Source: Varanus komodoensis (lineage: Eukaryota > Chordata > Lepidosauria > Squamata > Varanidae). From it: 64,000 nt of DNA. The notes below the pieces were generated by a model. It was not told the origin of the DNA. It worked only from the letters and a program-made list of their open reading frames with translations, and ran no database searches. The stretch spans positions 9,686,423 through 9,750,422 of the forward strand of contig NW_025335268.1 in the NCBI RefSeq assembly GCF_004798865.1. Reading direction: 5' to 3'. The translations under genes were made by a program, and so were the position numbers. Of this stretch, positions 32,070-42,828 are shown one piece after another. Numbering within the stretch: position 1 is the first letter of the stretch; the number at the start of each line of letters is the position of its first letter.

Positions 32070-34775
32070 GTCCTTTGTTTGCCCCACAGTCTGCTGGATT
32101 TGAGTGTGTGCATTTGAGGGTGGTGCACAGTACAGAACAGAGGGTTTTGGGGGGTGGGTTGCTGTACTCTCCACCGCACAGCCCAACGTTCTTCCTTCCT
32201 GAGGTAGCCAGGACAGTCTCAGGGTTGGTGTTGGACCTTTTGGCTTGTCATGCTGGGGAATTTCAACATCAATATCAGAAGTGGTTCAGGATTTCATGCT
32301 TTCCAGTACTCCGTCCCAAATGGTATCCGGGCCCACCCACATTAGTGGGCACACTCTGGGACTTATTTTCTGAGGTGGATGGGTGAGGTTGATCTGAGGG
32401 TGGAGGAAATCTCTGTAGTTCCTTTGTCATGGACAGATCACTACTTGGTGGGTTTTAGACTCACAGGCACTCGGAAGCTCTGCAAGGGTAGAGGGCGAAA
32501 TTAAGATGGTCAGTCTCAGGAGGCCAATTGATCTAAATGGCTTCCTGATTCCTCTTGGGGGTTTTCCTGTTGCCTCAGCAGGCAACTCTGTCAAAGCCCC
32601 AGCCAGCCTCTGGAATGAAGAAATGATCAGGGCAGTAGATATAATCATTCCTCAGTGGCTCTTTCATGAAGTAGATCTACCCCAGCACCCTGGTTTTCTA
32701 GGGAGTTCATGGCATTGGAATAAGTGAGATGATAACTACAGTGACCTTGGCAGAAACCTCAAGAGTGAATAGGATTTAACACAGGCTAGAGCCTCTTGGA
32801 AGGCCTACTCTGTGGCAATGCAAGCAGAAAAGATCTTTTCCCCTATTGCTATTGCACCTGCAGATAGACAGAACTGATTTGCAGAGCTGCTTCTTGTGGT
32901 TAAGGGTCTTTTGCATGCTTAACCACAAGAGGAGAACTCAGACTCTTTGCCTGGGAACCAGGGCTTTTTTTGTCATAGAACGCGCTGGAATGGTGTTCCA
33001 GTACCTTTTTTTGACGGATTTTTCCAAGTGATTGTGAATCGTCCTGTTGGGCATAGCAGGTCGGAGGCAAAAATCATTAACATAGTGCCTGCGGGCTGCT
33101 AGTGTGTCGGCACTGATTGTCGGTGCAGATTGTGAGGCCGCTGCTCGGCTTGGGATCGGTCGTGTGGTCACGCGCTGAGTGCTTACTGCTGGCGGCGACC
33201 ATTGTGTAAAAGTGTGACCCCAAGACGTGGGTTCCGGCACTTTTTTTTTTTTTTACAAAAAAAGCACTGCTGGGAACTATTTGCTCAGCACTTTTCAGGT
33301 AAAGTCACTCAGATTCATTGTGACTTTGATACTACAGTTGATCCAGTGGATGTAAATTTGGCTCTTGCCTGCTCAGTGTTATTAGATACTTTTCAGTTTT
33401 TCCAGCCTGAGGATGTGGACAGGATCCTTGGAAAGGTGAGAGCCACCACATGTGTTCTGGATCCTTATCCTTCTTGGCTCATAAAAGCAGCCAGAGGGGA
33501 CTGGCTGAGTGGGTAAGCAGTGCAGCTAATGCCTCTCTTGGTGGAGTATCTGCCTGCTTGAAGGACGCAGTGAATCTAACTATATCGGACAATACTGTCT
33601 CTAATATTTCATTTTTGAGCAAGGTACAGAGTGTACAGTAGCCTTCCAGCTCCAGGGATTCCTGGGTGAGTGTCTAGACCCATTTTAATCTGGCTTTAGA
33701 CCTGGTTATCGGATGGAACTGTGCTCTGTTGACCTGTGGAATTTCTCAGGGTCCTGTTCTGTCCCCCATGCTATTTGACTGTGTTGATGCAATCAACTCT
33801 TTTTTTCTTTCCATCTCATTCTAGGGAGGTTGTTTTGGTGCTAAATCAGTTGTCAGCACTAATGAGCTAGATGAGGGCGAACAAGCTGAAGCTTAATCTA
33901 GACAAGACAGAGGTGGCCCCAGCCAGTCGGAAAGTAGATCAAGGAATAGGGATTCAGCCTGTGCTGATTGGGGTTATTGCCCCTGAACACAGAGATCTGC
34001 AGCTTGGGTTTACTTCTAGATTCAGCCCTGAGCCTGGATGCTCAGGTTTTGGTGATGGGCAAGGGTGCTTCTGCACAGTTAAAACTGCATCCATTTCTAG
34101 TCTGACTTGGCTCCAGTGAGACCCATCTTAGTTATATCCACTTGGATTGCTGTAACATGCTGTATGCAGAGGCAACTGGAAATTCCAGCTGGTTCACAGA
34201 GCTGCTGCCAGACAGTTGACTGGAGCTGGCTCAGAGAGCATACAATGCCTTTGAGCTTCACCCACTCCCCATCTGCTTCCAGGCACAATTCAGTGATGGT
34301 TATGACCTACAAAGTCCTATATGGCTCATGTCCAGTCTATATGAAAGACTGTATTCACTCCCATGAATGTTTGAACCTTCGGGGTTCCACCTCCCTCATA
34401 GGCATGCTTGAAAGTGGTGGTGGGGGCGGGGGCTTCTTGGTGGTTGCCCCAAGGCTGTGGAACTGCCTTCCCAGGGAGGCTAGGTTGGTGCACCTTCCCT
34501 GATATGCTTTCAGAGGCGAGCAAAAATGTTGGGAGTAATCTGGACACATCACACGGTGTCAGTTTAGCTCTGTTACCTGTGTTGATTTTGCTGCTGTTTT
34601 AATGTTGGTATTCTATATACATTATTTAATTAGTATATACTTTTAATATTCTAGCTGGTTTGGTTATTTTTTAACTTTTATATATTCCTATTAATGTTTT
34701 AATTAATTAAGTTTTAATATTGTAAGCTCTTTGAGTTCAAGTACTGGGAATAGGTGAGGTATAAATATAATAATT
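32070..34775 (+). mobile_element. L2-clade LINE, endonuclease to 3' end, decayed, split by a MITE
   Basis: Plus-strand blocks appear in L2 order. The endonuclease remnant LGNFNINI (family: GDFNIH) lies at about 32255 and PLSWTDHYLVGFRL (SDH motif) at about 32420. Then come CVLDPYPSWLIKA at 33450, SGF/RPGY-like and GISQGPVLSPMLFD at 33690-33780, ANKLKLNLDKTEVA at 33873 and GFLVVAPRLWNCLPREARL at 34425. A UTR ends 'ttgtaagctctttgagttca'. The RT block with the first catalytic Asp (LDLSAAFD) is missing between about 33715 and 33725, so there is an internal deletion. Many frame breaks. The hAT MITE at 32959-33269 sits inside it. Confidence 0.85.
32959..33269. mobile_element. hAT-type MITE with perfect 8-bp duplication, inside L2
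   Basis: Left end CAGGGCTTTTTTTGT and right end ACAAAAAAAGCACTG are inverse complements with one mismatch. Identical flanks CTGGGAAC lie at 32951-32958 and 33270-33277. The length is 311 bp, non-coding, with a CpG-containing, GC-richer middle (33060-33200) and a T-run near the right end. An eight-base duplication with CAG ends places it in the hAT superfamily. Preserved termini, identical duplications and retained CpGs suggest it is much younger than its L2 host. Confidence 0.92.
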
Positions 34776-36684
34776 ATTGGCAATAGTAAAAGGGACCTTG
34801 GACATGATCCCTCCTGGCTCAGGTGCAAGGAGCATCATAGGAACCCTGCAGGCCGTCCCTGCTCCTGCTTCTTGCATGCTCCAGCCATCTCTTGCAAGAG
34901 GGGGTCAGAGCATTTATTACCTCTCAGCTCCCCTCACAAATAAGAGTAGCGAGGGATGAGCTAGTGATAAGATTTCTGTTCATTCGTTTGCTGCCTATTT
35001 ATCCTTGTAATAATTTTGACAACAATAACAGCAACAACAGTGGTGCTATGACAAAGATACAAATGATAAATATTAATAGGATAATAATAGGTAAGGATAA
35101 TGGTATCATTAATTGCATCTATAATATTGAAATAACCAAGTCCCTTTACATTATGACTAAGCTAATAGTAAATTATTTTTAATTCACCGTATGTCTGAAC
35201 AGCAGGCTGAACACTTCCATGCCATATTGAATAAAAATGCTCCAAGTTTTATGTTAAACAGTTGTTCATTGATCTCCTTTTTCCTAACCCTTATTTTGTT
35301 TGTCAATTTTATCATAAGACCCCTTTCCTTATACAGCTTTCATCCATTGTAGCAGGATTTAGTCCCAGACCACCCCTGCTGTGCTCCTCCCCACTGGACC
35401 CCCCCTGCACTTGCAGTGGGGAGCTGGCAGTTCTAAAAACCAGCCCTGGAAGTGTGAAGCAAAGCTTGTTTGGGAGCAGGGCTGCTCAGCAGAACCCCTT
35501 CCTGTAAGCTCTGCTGAGCTGCCCCATACCAGAAATGGGCATTTTGACTCATCTCAAGTTGCTTTAGAGCAGGTAGTTTCTTGGCCACTGGTGGCACTTC
35601 CTGGGATGTACCGGGATACTGCCCACACTTTTAAGGGGTGGGTCACATTGGAATTAATTCTGCATTTAACTGAGAGCAGCAGTTTGGCTACAGTGCTGCT
35701 TTTCATTTCCTATTTGCTTTGTTCTGTTCAAGGCAAAAGCAAAGGAAACTTGAAAGGTTCCTTGAAAGGAATGTTGGCTTTTTTGCCTGACATTAGTGGA
35801 AGCAGGATTCTGGGGTGGCTTCAAAGCCTGCACAGGCATGTATGGATTTGGACAACATGAGAAGCCATGTGCTGTGATGGTGATTAGGGAAATCACACAG
35901 TGCACCACTGGCCAATGTGGGACAAGGAAAAGAAGCCACTGCAGCGTCTTTTCCCCTGTGAGCGTCCAAATCTGGCCACAATGCAAGTGGCTCCCTTCTG
36001 AAATTTCCCCTGGCAGCAAGCCATTTAGTACTGTAATGAATGAGGTGTACTTGCCTAGTGCCACAATGGAGCACTAATTAGTTTCCAATTTTGAAAACAA
36101 TGTGAATTCACAGCTGATGTCACAGGGGAAAAGCGCAAAGCCGGAGCAATCTAGCAAAATGGTGCAAGATGCCAAGTGTTGAGGAGCTTCAGCATTCATT
36201 TGGAGTTAATTCACAGCTGGGTTGTGGGGAGTGTTATAGGTCTGACACATGGAGTGACAGGTATTCAGGGTGCTTATAATTTGAATGCAATGGCATCTTT
36301 CAAAACATGCGGCCTGCTTACATAATTAGAGAGGCATAATTGGAGCAACTGAGCAGAAGTATGCAAAAGATCTTGTTCTTGATATTCCATGTTTCTTTTT
36401 TAAAAAGACCAACTTGATCTTTAGGAAATATAAACAAATTGTGATTAACTTTTTATCTCTCCCCCCGCCCCCGCCAATTAACAACTTTCAGGCAGGTGAA
36501 AGATATTGTACGTAGAATGCAGTCCTGATTCAGACTTTGATCCCAATGGATGCTTTGACCAAAACAAACAAACAAACAAACCAAAAACCTCATCCATATG
36601 AACATCAATGCAATATAATGTGGAGTATAGCTCTTATTTCTATTTCTATGCACAAAACGCTGTTTCTCCATGCTCCTACCCTGA
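34776..36684. other. Unannotated stretch
   Basis: A 159-codon frame at 35381-35860 has no recognisable domain and low-complexity-like composition, so I do not call it a gene. The segment 36065-36400 is complex unique sequence. Confidence 0.4.
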
Positions 36685-36860
36685 TTCATCTATTCTGGCC
36701 ACCACCTGTGCCCTGTTAACTTCTAGATTATGCTATTGTTGCAATGTGCTCTTTAAAAAAGTTTGGAAGCTGCAGGTGGCTCAGAATGCTGTGGCCAGAC
36801 TGCCAATGGGACCGGAGCTACAAGGCCATGCTTGATACATATTGAAACCTCTACATTACC
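36685..36860 (+). mobile_element. L2-clade LINE RT C-terminal fragment
   Basis: The frame at 36690-36835 reads LLTSRLCYCCNVLFKKVWKL followed by QVAQNAVARLPMG. This matches the L2 SRLDYCNALY...LQLVQNAAARL block. Only this fragment remains. Confidence 0.75.
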
Positions 36861-38534
36861 TGTAAGTGGTACTTATTATTTTTTCTTGTTTTTCTGTCTG
36901 ATTTTACTTTATTGTATGCTTTTAGATGGTACTGCTTCACTCCATTTCGTATTACTTGTTGCTCTGGTTGAAGGTATGGATTATAAACTTAGGGAAAGAC
37001 ACATAATGCCATACATCTGTGTACACATCCACTTGCTTCCCTATGTGCGTATCACTTCCATTACGCTTTCCTTTGGGAGAGGCACATAGTTGCAAATACA
37101 ACTGTTGACCGTATTAGTTGATTCTTGTTTCAGAGAAACAATGTATATTGAAGGGAATTGGAGTGGATTGCCTATAAGCAGGATAAGAAAGTTGTGGAGT
37201 GTGTATGTCTTTCTAGGTGCTTGGTGAAAGAATAGAATAAAATGAAACAAACAAACAAAGGCAGCAGTGTTCCTATATAACTAAGAATTAAGAGGTCTTC
37301 CAGCACCCATACATCTCATTTGAAACTCATGAGCTGTATGGCCTGCCATTGTGGGGATGCCATGCCATTACTCGGGGTGGTACCCATCTCTTTAAAGACT
37401 TTAGAGTGCCAACACAGGAAACAGCCTCTGCGCAGTCTTCCCCTTCACCATTTCACCAATCCATTCACTGCTCTACTTTCTCACCTGCCACAGCAAGGAA
37501 GATCCTGGTTTTGCTTGCTAGAGAACAGGATATGTAAAAATGCCAGTGGAATACAAGTTGCAGGCTCTCTTGGAACTGTGGCACTTTAAAAGGGGTGGGT
37601 GCCCCCTCCATGGAAAGACCGGGCTGCTGCGTTTTGAGGACTGTGAGACTCACTTTGCACAGCATCCAGGCCTCTGGCTGAGAAGTCTTTCACTCCCCCA
37701 TTCCTTATTTTGCACAGTTTCCTTGCTCCCCTCTTATTATTCTGCATAGACGGCTATGCATGCAGTGTCTCTTTCTGACTGAAGTATCTCATGCTGTGAC
37801 TGAAATGCCAGCCCACATCCTTCCATTGCGGCTGCATCCCACAAGCACTGTGGAACTGAGGGAGCTCTGTGGACAGCAGCAGTGCAAAAGGCGAGGTGCA
37901 TATTTGCTCAGCCAGGCCTGCCTTTTTTTAATCAAGGCCTGGGGTGCAGAGAGGGAGTACCATACACAATGCGGCCATTGATTTTTATTTAATTTTCTCA
38001 TACACATCCCTTGCATAAGGGCAATTGAATTTAAAATGTTTACAGTTGGCTGCACAGCGCTTTCTGGTGCTAAATTTGTGCAGACTGTTTCTTCTCCTTT
38101 GTGCTGCAGGGTCTAGAAATATAAAAATCTCATGAAAGCTGAAAGGTCTGAAATAGCGACCTAAAGTGGTAGCCTTCATATAAAGATGAGTTGGTAAGAA
38201 GTGTGATTTTGCCTTGTAATATGCTTCCAGGAGTAATATATTCATTTGTATACTGATTTTATATTAGAATATTTAATGGTAACAGTGATACATAATAATA
38301 TTTTTTTAAAATGCTCTTCATTGTCTTACCTGTCTATACTGCCTATTAGCAAAAGTTCTTAATTACCAAGACTTCCAGATGCATGCATATAATTAAAGTA
38401 CTCTATTTTTTGCCTATTCTATTGTTGAATATTGTTATTGTTCTACTTGTTGAAGGCAACACATACATAAAAATGAGCTGGATTCCAGTGCCAAAGACGG
38501 ATAAGGTTGCATTATGGTGAGTTGCATGCTGAAA
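36861..38534. other. Unannotated stretch
   Basis: No gene or clear repeat seen. A CAAA run near 37240 is the only simple sequence. Confidence 0.4.
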
Positions 38535-38603
38535 CAGCAGGTACAAGATCCTAATTGAAGCTGAGCTGGGAAAACTTTCCTTCAATTAGGATGCTACCTG
38601 CTG
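38535..38603. repeat. Hairpin: 24-26 bp inverted repeat with 19-nt loop
   Basis: Left arm 38535-38560 and right arm 38580-38603 pair over atcctaattgaag / cttcaattaggat and again over cagcaggta / tacctgctg, with a small bulge. No family could be assigned, so it may be a tiny MITE or a chance fold-back. Confidence 0.8.
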
Positions 38604-38959
38604 TACCAGCCCAGCTGTGCTTTACAAGGTTATGACGATCAGCTAGTCAACCAAGGTAGGCTTAATGATAGTGCATTGCAGCTCTGTTTTAGGTGGGTGG
38701 TGAATTTTTTTGTTTTGTTCAGGTTCTTAATACTGAGATGATGATTCTCTCTTAGGATTTAGTTCCACTCTTAATTTTGGTCTTTCTGTGAACATGCTTT
38801 AATAGTCTGTTGTAGCTTAAAGGGCGGTTAATATAAACTTTCAAAAATGAATTAAAGAAACACATTGGTGGGGTATTCAGGAACTACTGATTCATAAAGC
38901 CCATAGCTAACTTATGGTATTATTTACAACAACAAAAGACTATGATAATTAGTTCAAGT

Positions 38960-39360
38960 TGTTTTAAAAGGAGATTAGAAAAATTCATAGAGAATAATGC
39001 TATCAGTGGCCATTAGTAAAAATATCTATATATTACTTCCAGAGTTAGAGACAATATGTCCTGGGGAACATGAGTGGAACGGTGCTAATAATGCATTCCA
39101 TTGAACAAGTTATATTTTTAACTTGTGTGCATTTCTAGTAATGTTTTATTTATATAAGTCTTTAATGTTGTAAGCTGCCTTGAGTCCCAGGACTGGGAAT
39201 AGGCAGAATATAAATATAAGAATCATAATAGTAATGATAATAATTATTCATGCCCTGCTTGTGGGCTTCCTAGAAATATTTGGATAGCCACTGTGGGAAA
39301 AAGGATGCTGTTTTGGGTAGATGGTTGCTCTGACCAGTGGAGTTCTTCTTTAAGTCCTTA
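38960..39360 (+). mobile_element. CR1-clade (family B) 3' end, split by an L2 tail
   Basis: 'gttttaaaaggagattagaa' and aaattcatag are the last codons, and 'ctggggaacatgagtggaac' is UTR. After the insertion (39100-39247) the UTR resumes with 'catgccctgcttgtgggctt' and 'agccactgtgggaaaaagga'. Matches 3978 and 11499. Confidence 0.75.
39100..39247 (+). mobile_element. L2-like LINE 3' terminus inserted in CR1
   Basis: 'tgttgtaagctgccttgagt' and 'gggaataggcagaatataaa' followed by an (AAT)-type tail are the L2-like 3' end. It interrupts the CR1-B UTR. Confidence 0.75.
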
Positions 39361-39734
39361 TGTAGTTGAGTGAACTTGAGATGCACATATTCCTTTTTAT
39401 CTATATTATCTCATGGTGGATTGGTTTAAATAACCAAGGAAAAAAGACCATTTTAAGTCATTAATTAGAATCAAACTTCTCATTTTGAAATGCATATATT
39501 TCCTGAGCAACTATCCATATGCCCTGGTTGCTGTAGTACTTAACATATATTGATTTGCAGTTAGTAATTAGACCCATTATAAAACCCAGGAGCATAATTC
39601 AAAACATTCAGACTACATGCGTGGCAGAAAAATTTCGGCTTAGAGACAAGAGATATATTTCTGTTTGGCTGTCTCAATACACGTGCAAAAAATACAAAGT
39701 AGTACCATTATTTGAAAGACTGCAGTACTATACA

Positions 39735-39893
39735 CAGTTACTTTTTAAAATGTTTTAAAATTCCCTTTAATGTTCTTGTTTTTCTTATTACAAGGTTTTA
39801 TTGCTTAAATTGTGCTATACTGCCTTGATGGCTTTTTAGCAGATAAGGCAGTATATACATGTTAATAAATAAATAAATAAATAAATAAATAAA
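39735..39893 (+). mobile_element. LINE 3' end with (AAAT)n tail
   Basis: 'tatactgccttgatggcttt', ttagcagataaggcagtata and a seven-fold AAAT tail have the form of an L2-like 3' end. The body upstream is not recognisable. Confidence 0.65.
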
Positions 39894-40052
39894 GTAAGTC
39901 CAAATAATGCAATTACTTCCTAGTAAATATGCATAGGATAAGGTAAAAGTATTAAGCACTTCCCATAAATAAGAACTAGCAATTAGTAGGCAAAATAATG
40001 CTTCTTAATGGGATAGAAATTAAATATCTGTTAGGTTAGTGGAGTCATAAAT

Positions 40053-41395
40053 ATTATTTATTTATGTTATCCCTGTGCTGCCCTATAAGAAAGTTCTCAG
40101 GTTAGTCCAAACAACAAACAGAAGTAAAAGCATGGTTGAAATAAACAAACAGAACCTTGGAACATAAAAGCAAAAGAATAAAAGTCGAAAATGCCCGGGA
40201 ATGGAGATGTGTCTTCGCCTGGCAGCAAAAACCTGTGCTGGTACCAGAAAAGCCTAACTGAGGATGGCATCCCATAATTGGGGCACTGTGTCTGAGAAGG
40301 CTACTGACAAGGTTTCATTCATAACGGCACTAGGAGGAGGGTCCCAGAAATGACCTAACAGTACAGGTAGGTGCACATGGGACAAAGCTTTCCTCGAGAC
40401 ATTCTGGCCATGAGCTGTGTAAGGGTCAACATGAAGCACCAACAGTTTGAATTGGGCCTGCGAATGGATGGGAACACTGTGCTTCTGGGAAAACAGTGGC
40501 TTCACGGCATCATCGTCATAATTGCTCTCAGTTACTGGACTATGAGCTCTATTTGGAACTAACTGAAGTATTCAAAGATAGGTTCACATACAACACATTA
40601 TAGCAATCCAGCCAGGAGGTAACCAGAGCAGAGGTGACTGTCATCAGGCTATCCTCTTCCAGGTAAGGGCACAGTTGGTACATCATCCTTTATCAGCTTA
40701 AGCTGATAAAAGTGGCTTGCTCCTGGTCCCCAAGGCCCTCTGTGCCTCAAATGAGAACGATGGATTCAGGAGCACTGTCAAACTGCACTCTTGTCCTTCA
40801 AAGGGAGGGCAGCCCTTTCCAGAACAGATGCAGGCAGTCAAACCACTCACCTCTGTCTTTTCTGGATTGTGTTTCAGTTTATTTGCCTTCCTCTAATCCA
40901 TTATGCAGATTTTTGAAATGGACATCCAAGTAGGAGTGGAACCTGTGTAAAACAGTGCTCCTGACTCCCAGGCCAGAGAGCAGATCCAAAAGACCAATTG
41001 AATCAAAAGCCACCGAGAGGTCCAAGAAAAGCAACAGGGACAGCAAACGACATCTCAGACAGTTTCTCTCCGAAAACTAGGGCTAAAGTCAAATTCAAAT
41101 GGATTTGGAAAAGCAACTTCATTTGAGAGTGCCTGAGTTGATCACCAACCACTCATCTGTCCACCTTACCCAGTGTTAGCTACTGGCCCATAGTGCTTTT
41201 CAGTTCTGAGAGTTACAACTGGTCTGTAGTTACTGTTCGGTTCTTCAGTGAACATCTTGCAGAGGGCATAGAACAGCATAGGATTTCTCATGTGGGCTGC
41301 ATGGATGATCCAGGTGATATAGTAGATGTCATCTCATGGACCATAGCATCTGTGATGACTTATTAGTCCCTAGGTCCAGTTGGAAAGACATGCAC
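40053..41395 (-). mobile_element. L2-clade LINE, RT to 3' end, 1.3 kb, decayed
   Basis: Minus-strand blocks in L2 order are DLSVAFDS at about 41020 (family: DLSAAFD, first RT catalytic block), ANKLKHNPEKTEV at about 40849-40887, and SVPIHSQAQFKLLVL with a late VPQLWDAILS in the frame 40505-40254. The sequence ends with the reversed LINE tail 'tatttatttatgttatccct'. The FADD block is not visible. A perfect 22-bp palindrome (40689-40710) lies inside. Confidence 0.8.
40689..40710. repeat. Perfect 22-bp palindrome inside L2
   Basis: tttatcagctt followed directly by aagctgataaa, fully self-complementary with no loop. It lies within the decayed RT C-terminal part of the L2 copy. Confidence 0.9.
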
Positions 41396-42062
41396 AATAA
41401 TAAATACAGTACATGATTTATTGGTCCATTTATCATCCTTAGCCTCCAAAGTCAGATATTTCTCCTTGGTTCTTTTATACATAGAAAAAGAAGTTTGAAC
41501 AGTGTAAATGTAGACTAACACATTTATACCTTCAGGTTTTCATTTTAAACCATAATATTATTAAAAAGACACTGACTGAAATACATTTAAAAATCCCTAT
41601 TTGGTTTTAATTGATCTTTAGAAACAACAAAAATATAGCAAATTTAATGTTTTGAAATCTATTTTTGAAAAAAAAAATCTGATGTGAATCCTGTTTTCTT
41701 TCTATGAACTCTGCCACTATGCCCATCTAGGCAACATTCCTCTCTCAATTTAGTGGGAAGAATGCAGAGGCCTTGATGAAAGCCACAAAACTCACCTTCT
41801 GACTCCCTTAACTTAAGCTGAATCATGGTCCCTCTTGAATCCTTGTAAGCACAGTAGCTAAGGAACCATTACTAAAGATGAGGAGCCAAGTTCCACTTAA
41901 TGCCAGCAATTGGAAAACTGTTGTCTGTGTCTCCTGAAACTCTTTGAGACTCACATCCTTCTTGAATCCAACATCTCTACACATGTGTATATACTGAATA
42001 TAGCATCTTCTTTCCAACTTGTGTCCTCCAGATGATGTCAAGTTTACCCATAAGCCCAAGCC
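41396..42062. other. Unannotated stretch
   Basis: No recognisable repeat or exon. A run of A lies near 41665. Confidence 0.4.
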
Positions 42063-42135
42063 AGCATGCGCAATTGTCAGAAAAGTTGGGAATTGTAGTC
42101 CAAAACAACTGGAAAGTGTCAGGTTAGGGAAGGGT
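42063..42135. mobile_element. Fold-back MITE (family F), half copy
   Basis: 'gggaattgtagtccaaaaca' and 'tcaggttagggaaggg' form the right half of family F, with most of the left half lost. Confidence 0.5.
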
Positions 42136-42364
42136 ACCCTGTTTTAACATTTTCAGGTTGGAAATAAATGCACAGCAGAAGGCTGGGGGCAGCCAGGGGA
42201 TATGCTCCAGAATCCTTCATGATGTTTCAAAAGATTCCTAGCATACAGCATGGAGTCTGCCATGGGATGGGGGAGAAGGGATGAGGGAGAATCTAGTTCA
42301 CATTTTGTACTTCCGGGACTAATACATGGATCATGATGCAGGTATCCTTCAGACTGAGGACCCA

Positions 42365-42675
42365 CAAATTTGCAATGCACTATTGCCTGAAAAAAGGCAT
42401 ATAAAAGGCATTTATTGGGGAGCATGCATACAAAATGCATGTTTTACAGAAAACTGTGGAAAAGGCATTTATAGGGAAAATGCATAGAGTTTATATGCAT
42501 TTTAGAATATACAGGGCATCCCAAAAAAATTGACATCATTGGCTATGTTGTTAGACTACGAATGATGTCAATTTTTTGGGACACCCTATATTGCAGAAAA
42601 CAGGAAAAACAGTCATGAAGGAACATATTCAAAGCTGTCATGGACCAGAAACAGATTCATCTGCCCGTCCCTAAA
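42365..42675 (-). repeat. AT-rich DNA repeat with TAGGGACGGG end, minus strand
   Basis: It ends at its right side with ctgcccgtccctaa, i.e. a minus-strand start TTAGGGACGGGCAG like the MITE at 46907. The interior repeats 'gcatttat', 'ggaaaa(a/t)gcat' and 'aaatgcat' motifs. It contains the mariner-like MITE at 42512-42588. The left end is unclear. Confidence 0.45.
42512..42588. mobile_element. 77-bp mariner-like MITE
   Basis: The arms cagggcatcccaaaaaaatt on the left and the inverse of tagggtgtcccaaaaaattg on the right extend to ttgacatcatt / aatgatgtcaa, leaving a loop of about 20 bp. Both ends are flanked by TA, the Tc1/mariner target duplication. GGGTGTCCCAAAAA-type ends are known from mariner relatives. 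It cannot encode a transposase, so it would have relied on a full-length relative. Confidence 0.85.
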
Positions 42676-42707
42676 TTTTATAAATACATTTAATACCCTC
42701 TTTAACA

Positions 42708-42828
42708 GAAATGGGGAACTTTCAGCCTTCCAGAAACTGTTCGATTCTCATCGATATGAACAATGGTCAGTAGTGATTGGAGGTAGAGTCCAGCAACATC
42801 TGGATAGCTGCAGGTTCCCTACTCCCCA
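42708..42828. mobile_element. Fold-back MITE (family F)
   Basis: 'atggggaactttcagccttc' at left and 'atctggatagctgcaggttc' with 'cctactcccc' at right are inverse ends. The centre 'atgaacaatggtcagtagtg' matches the family's central segment. Confidence 0.6.

Noticed and set aside
33202-33516. 104-codon frame that joins MITE and L2 sequence
   Set aside because: It spans the border between the hAT MITE and L2, so it is a chance fusion frame and not a gene.
35381-35860. 159-codon plus-strand frame
   Set aside because: The composition is not protein-like and there is no recognisable motif; it is not bounded by splice or promoter signals I can defend.
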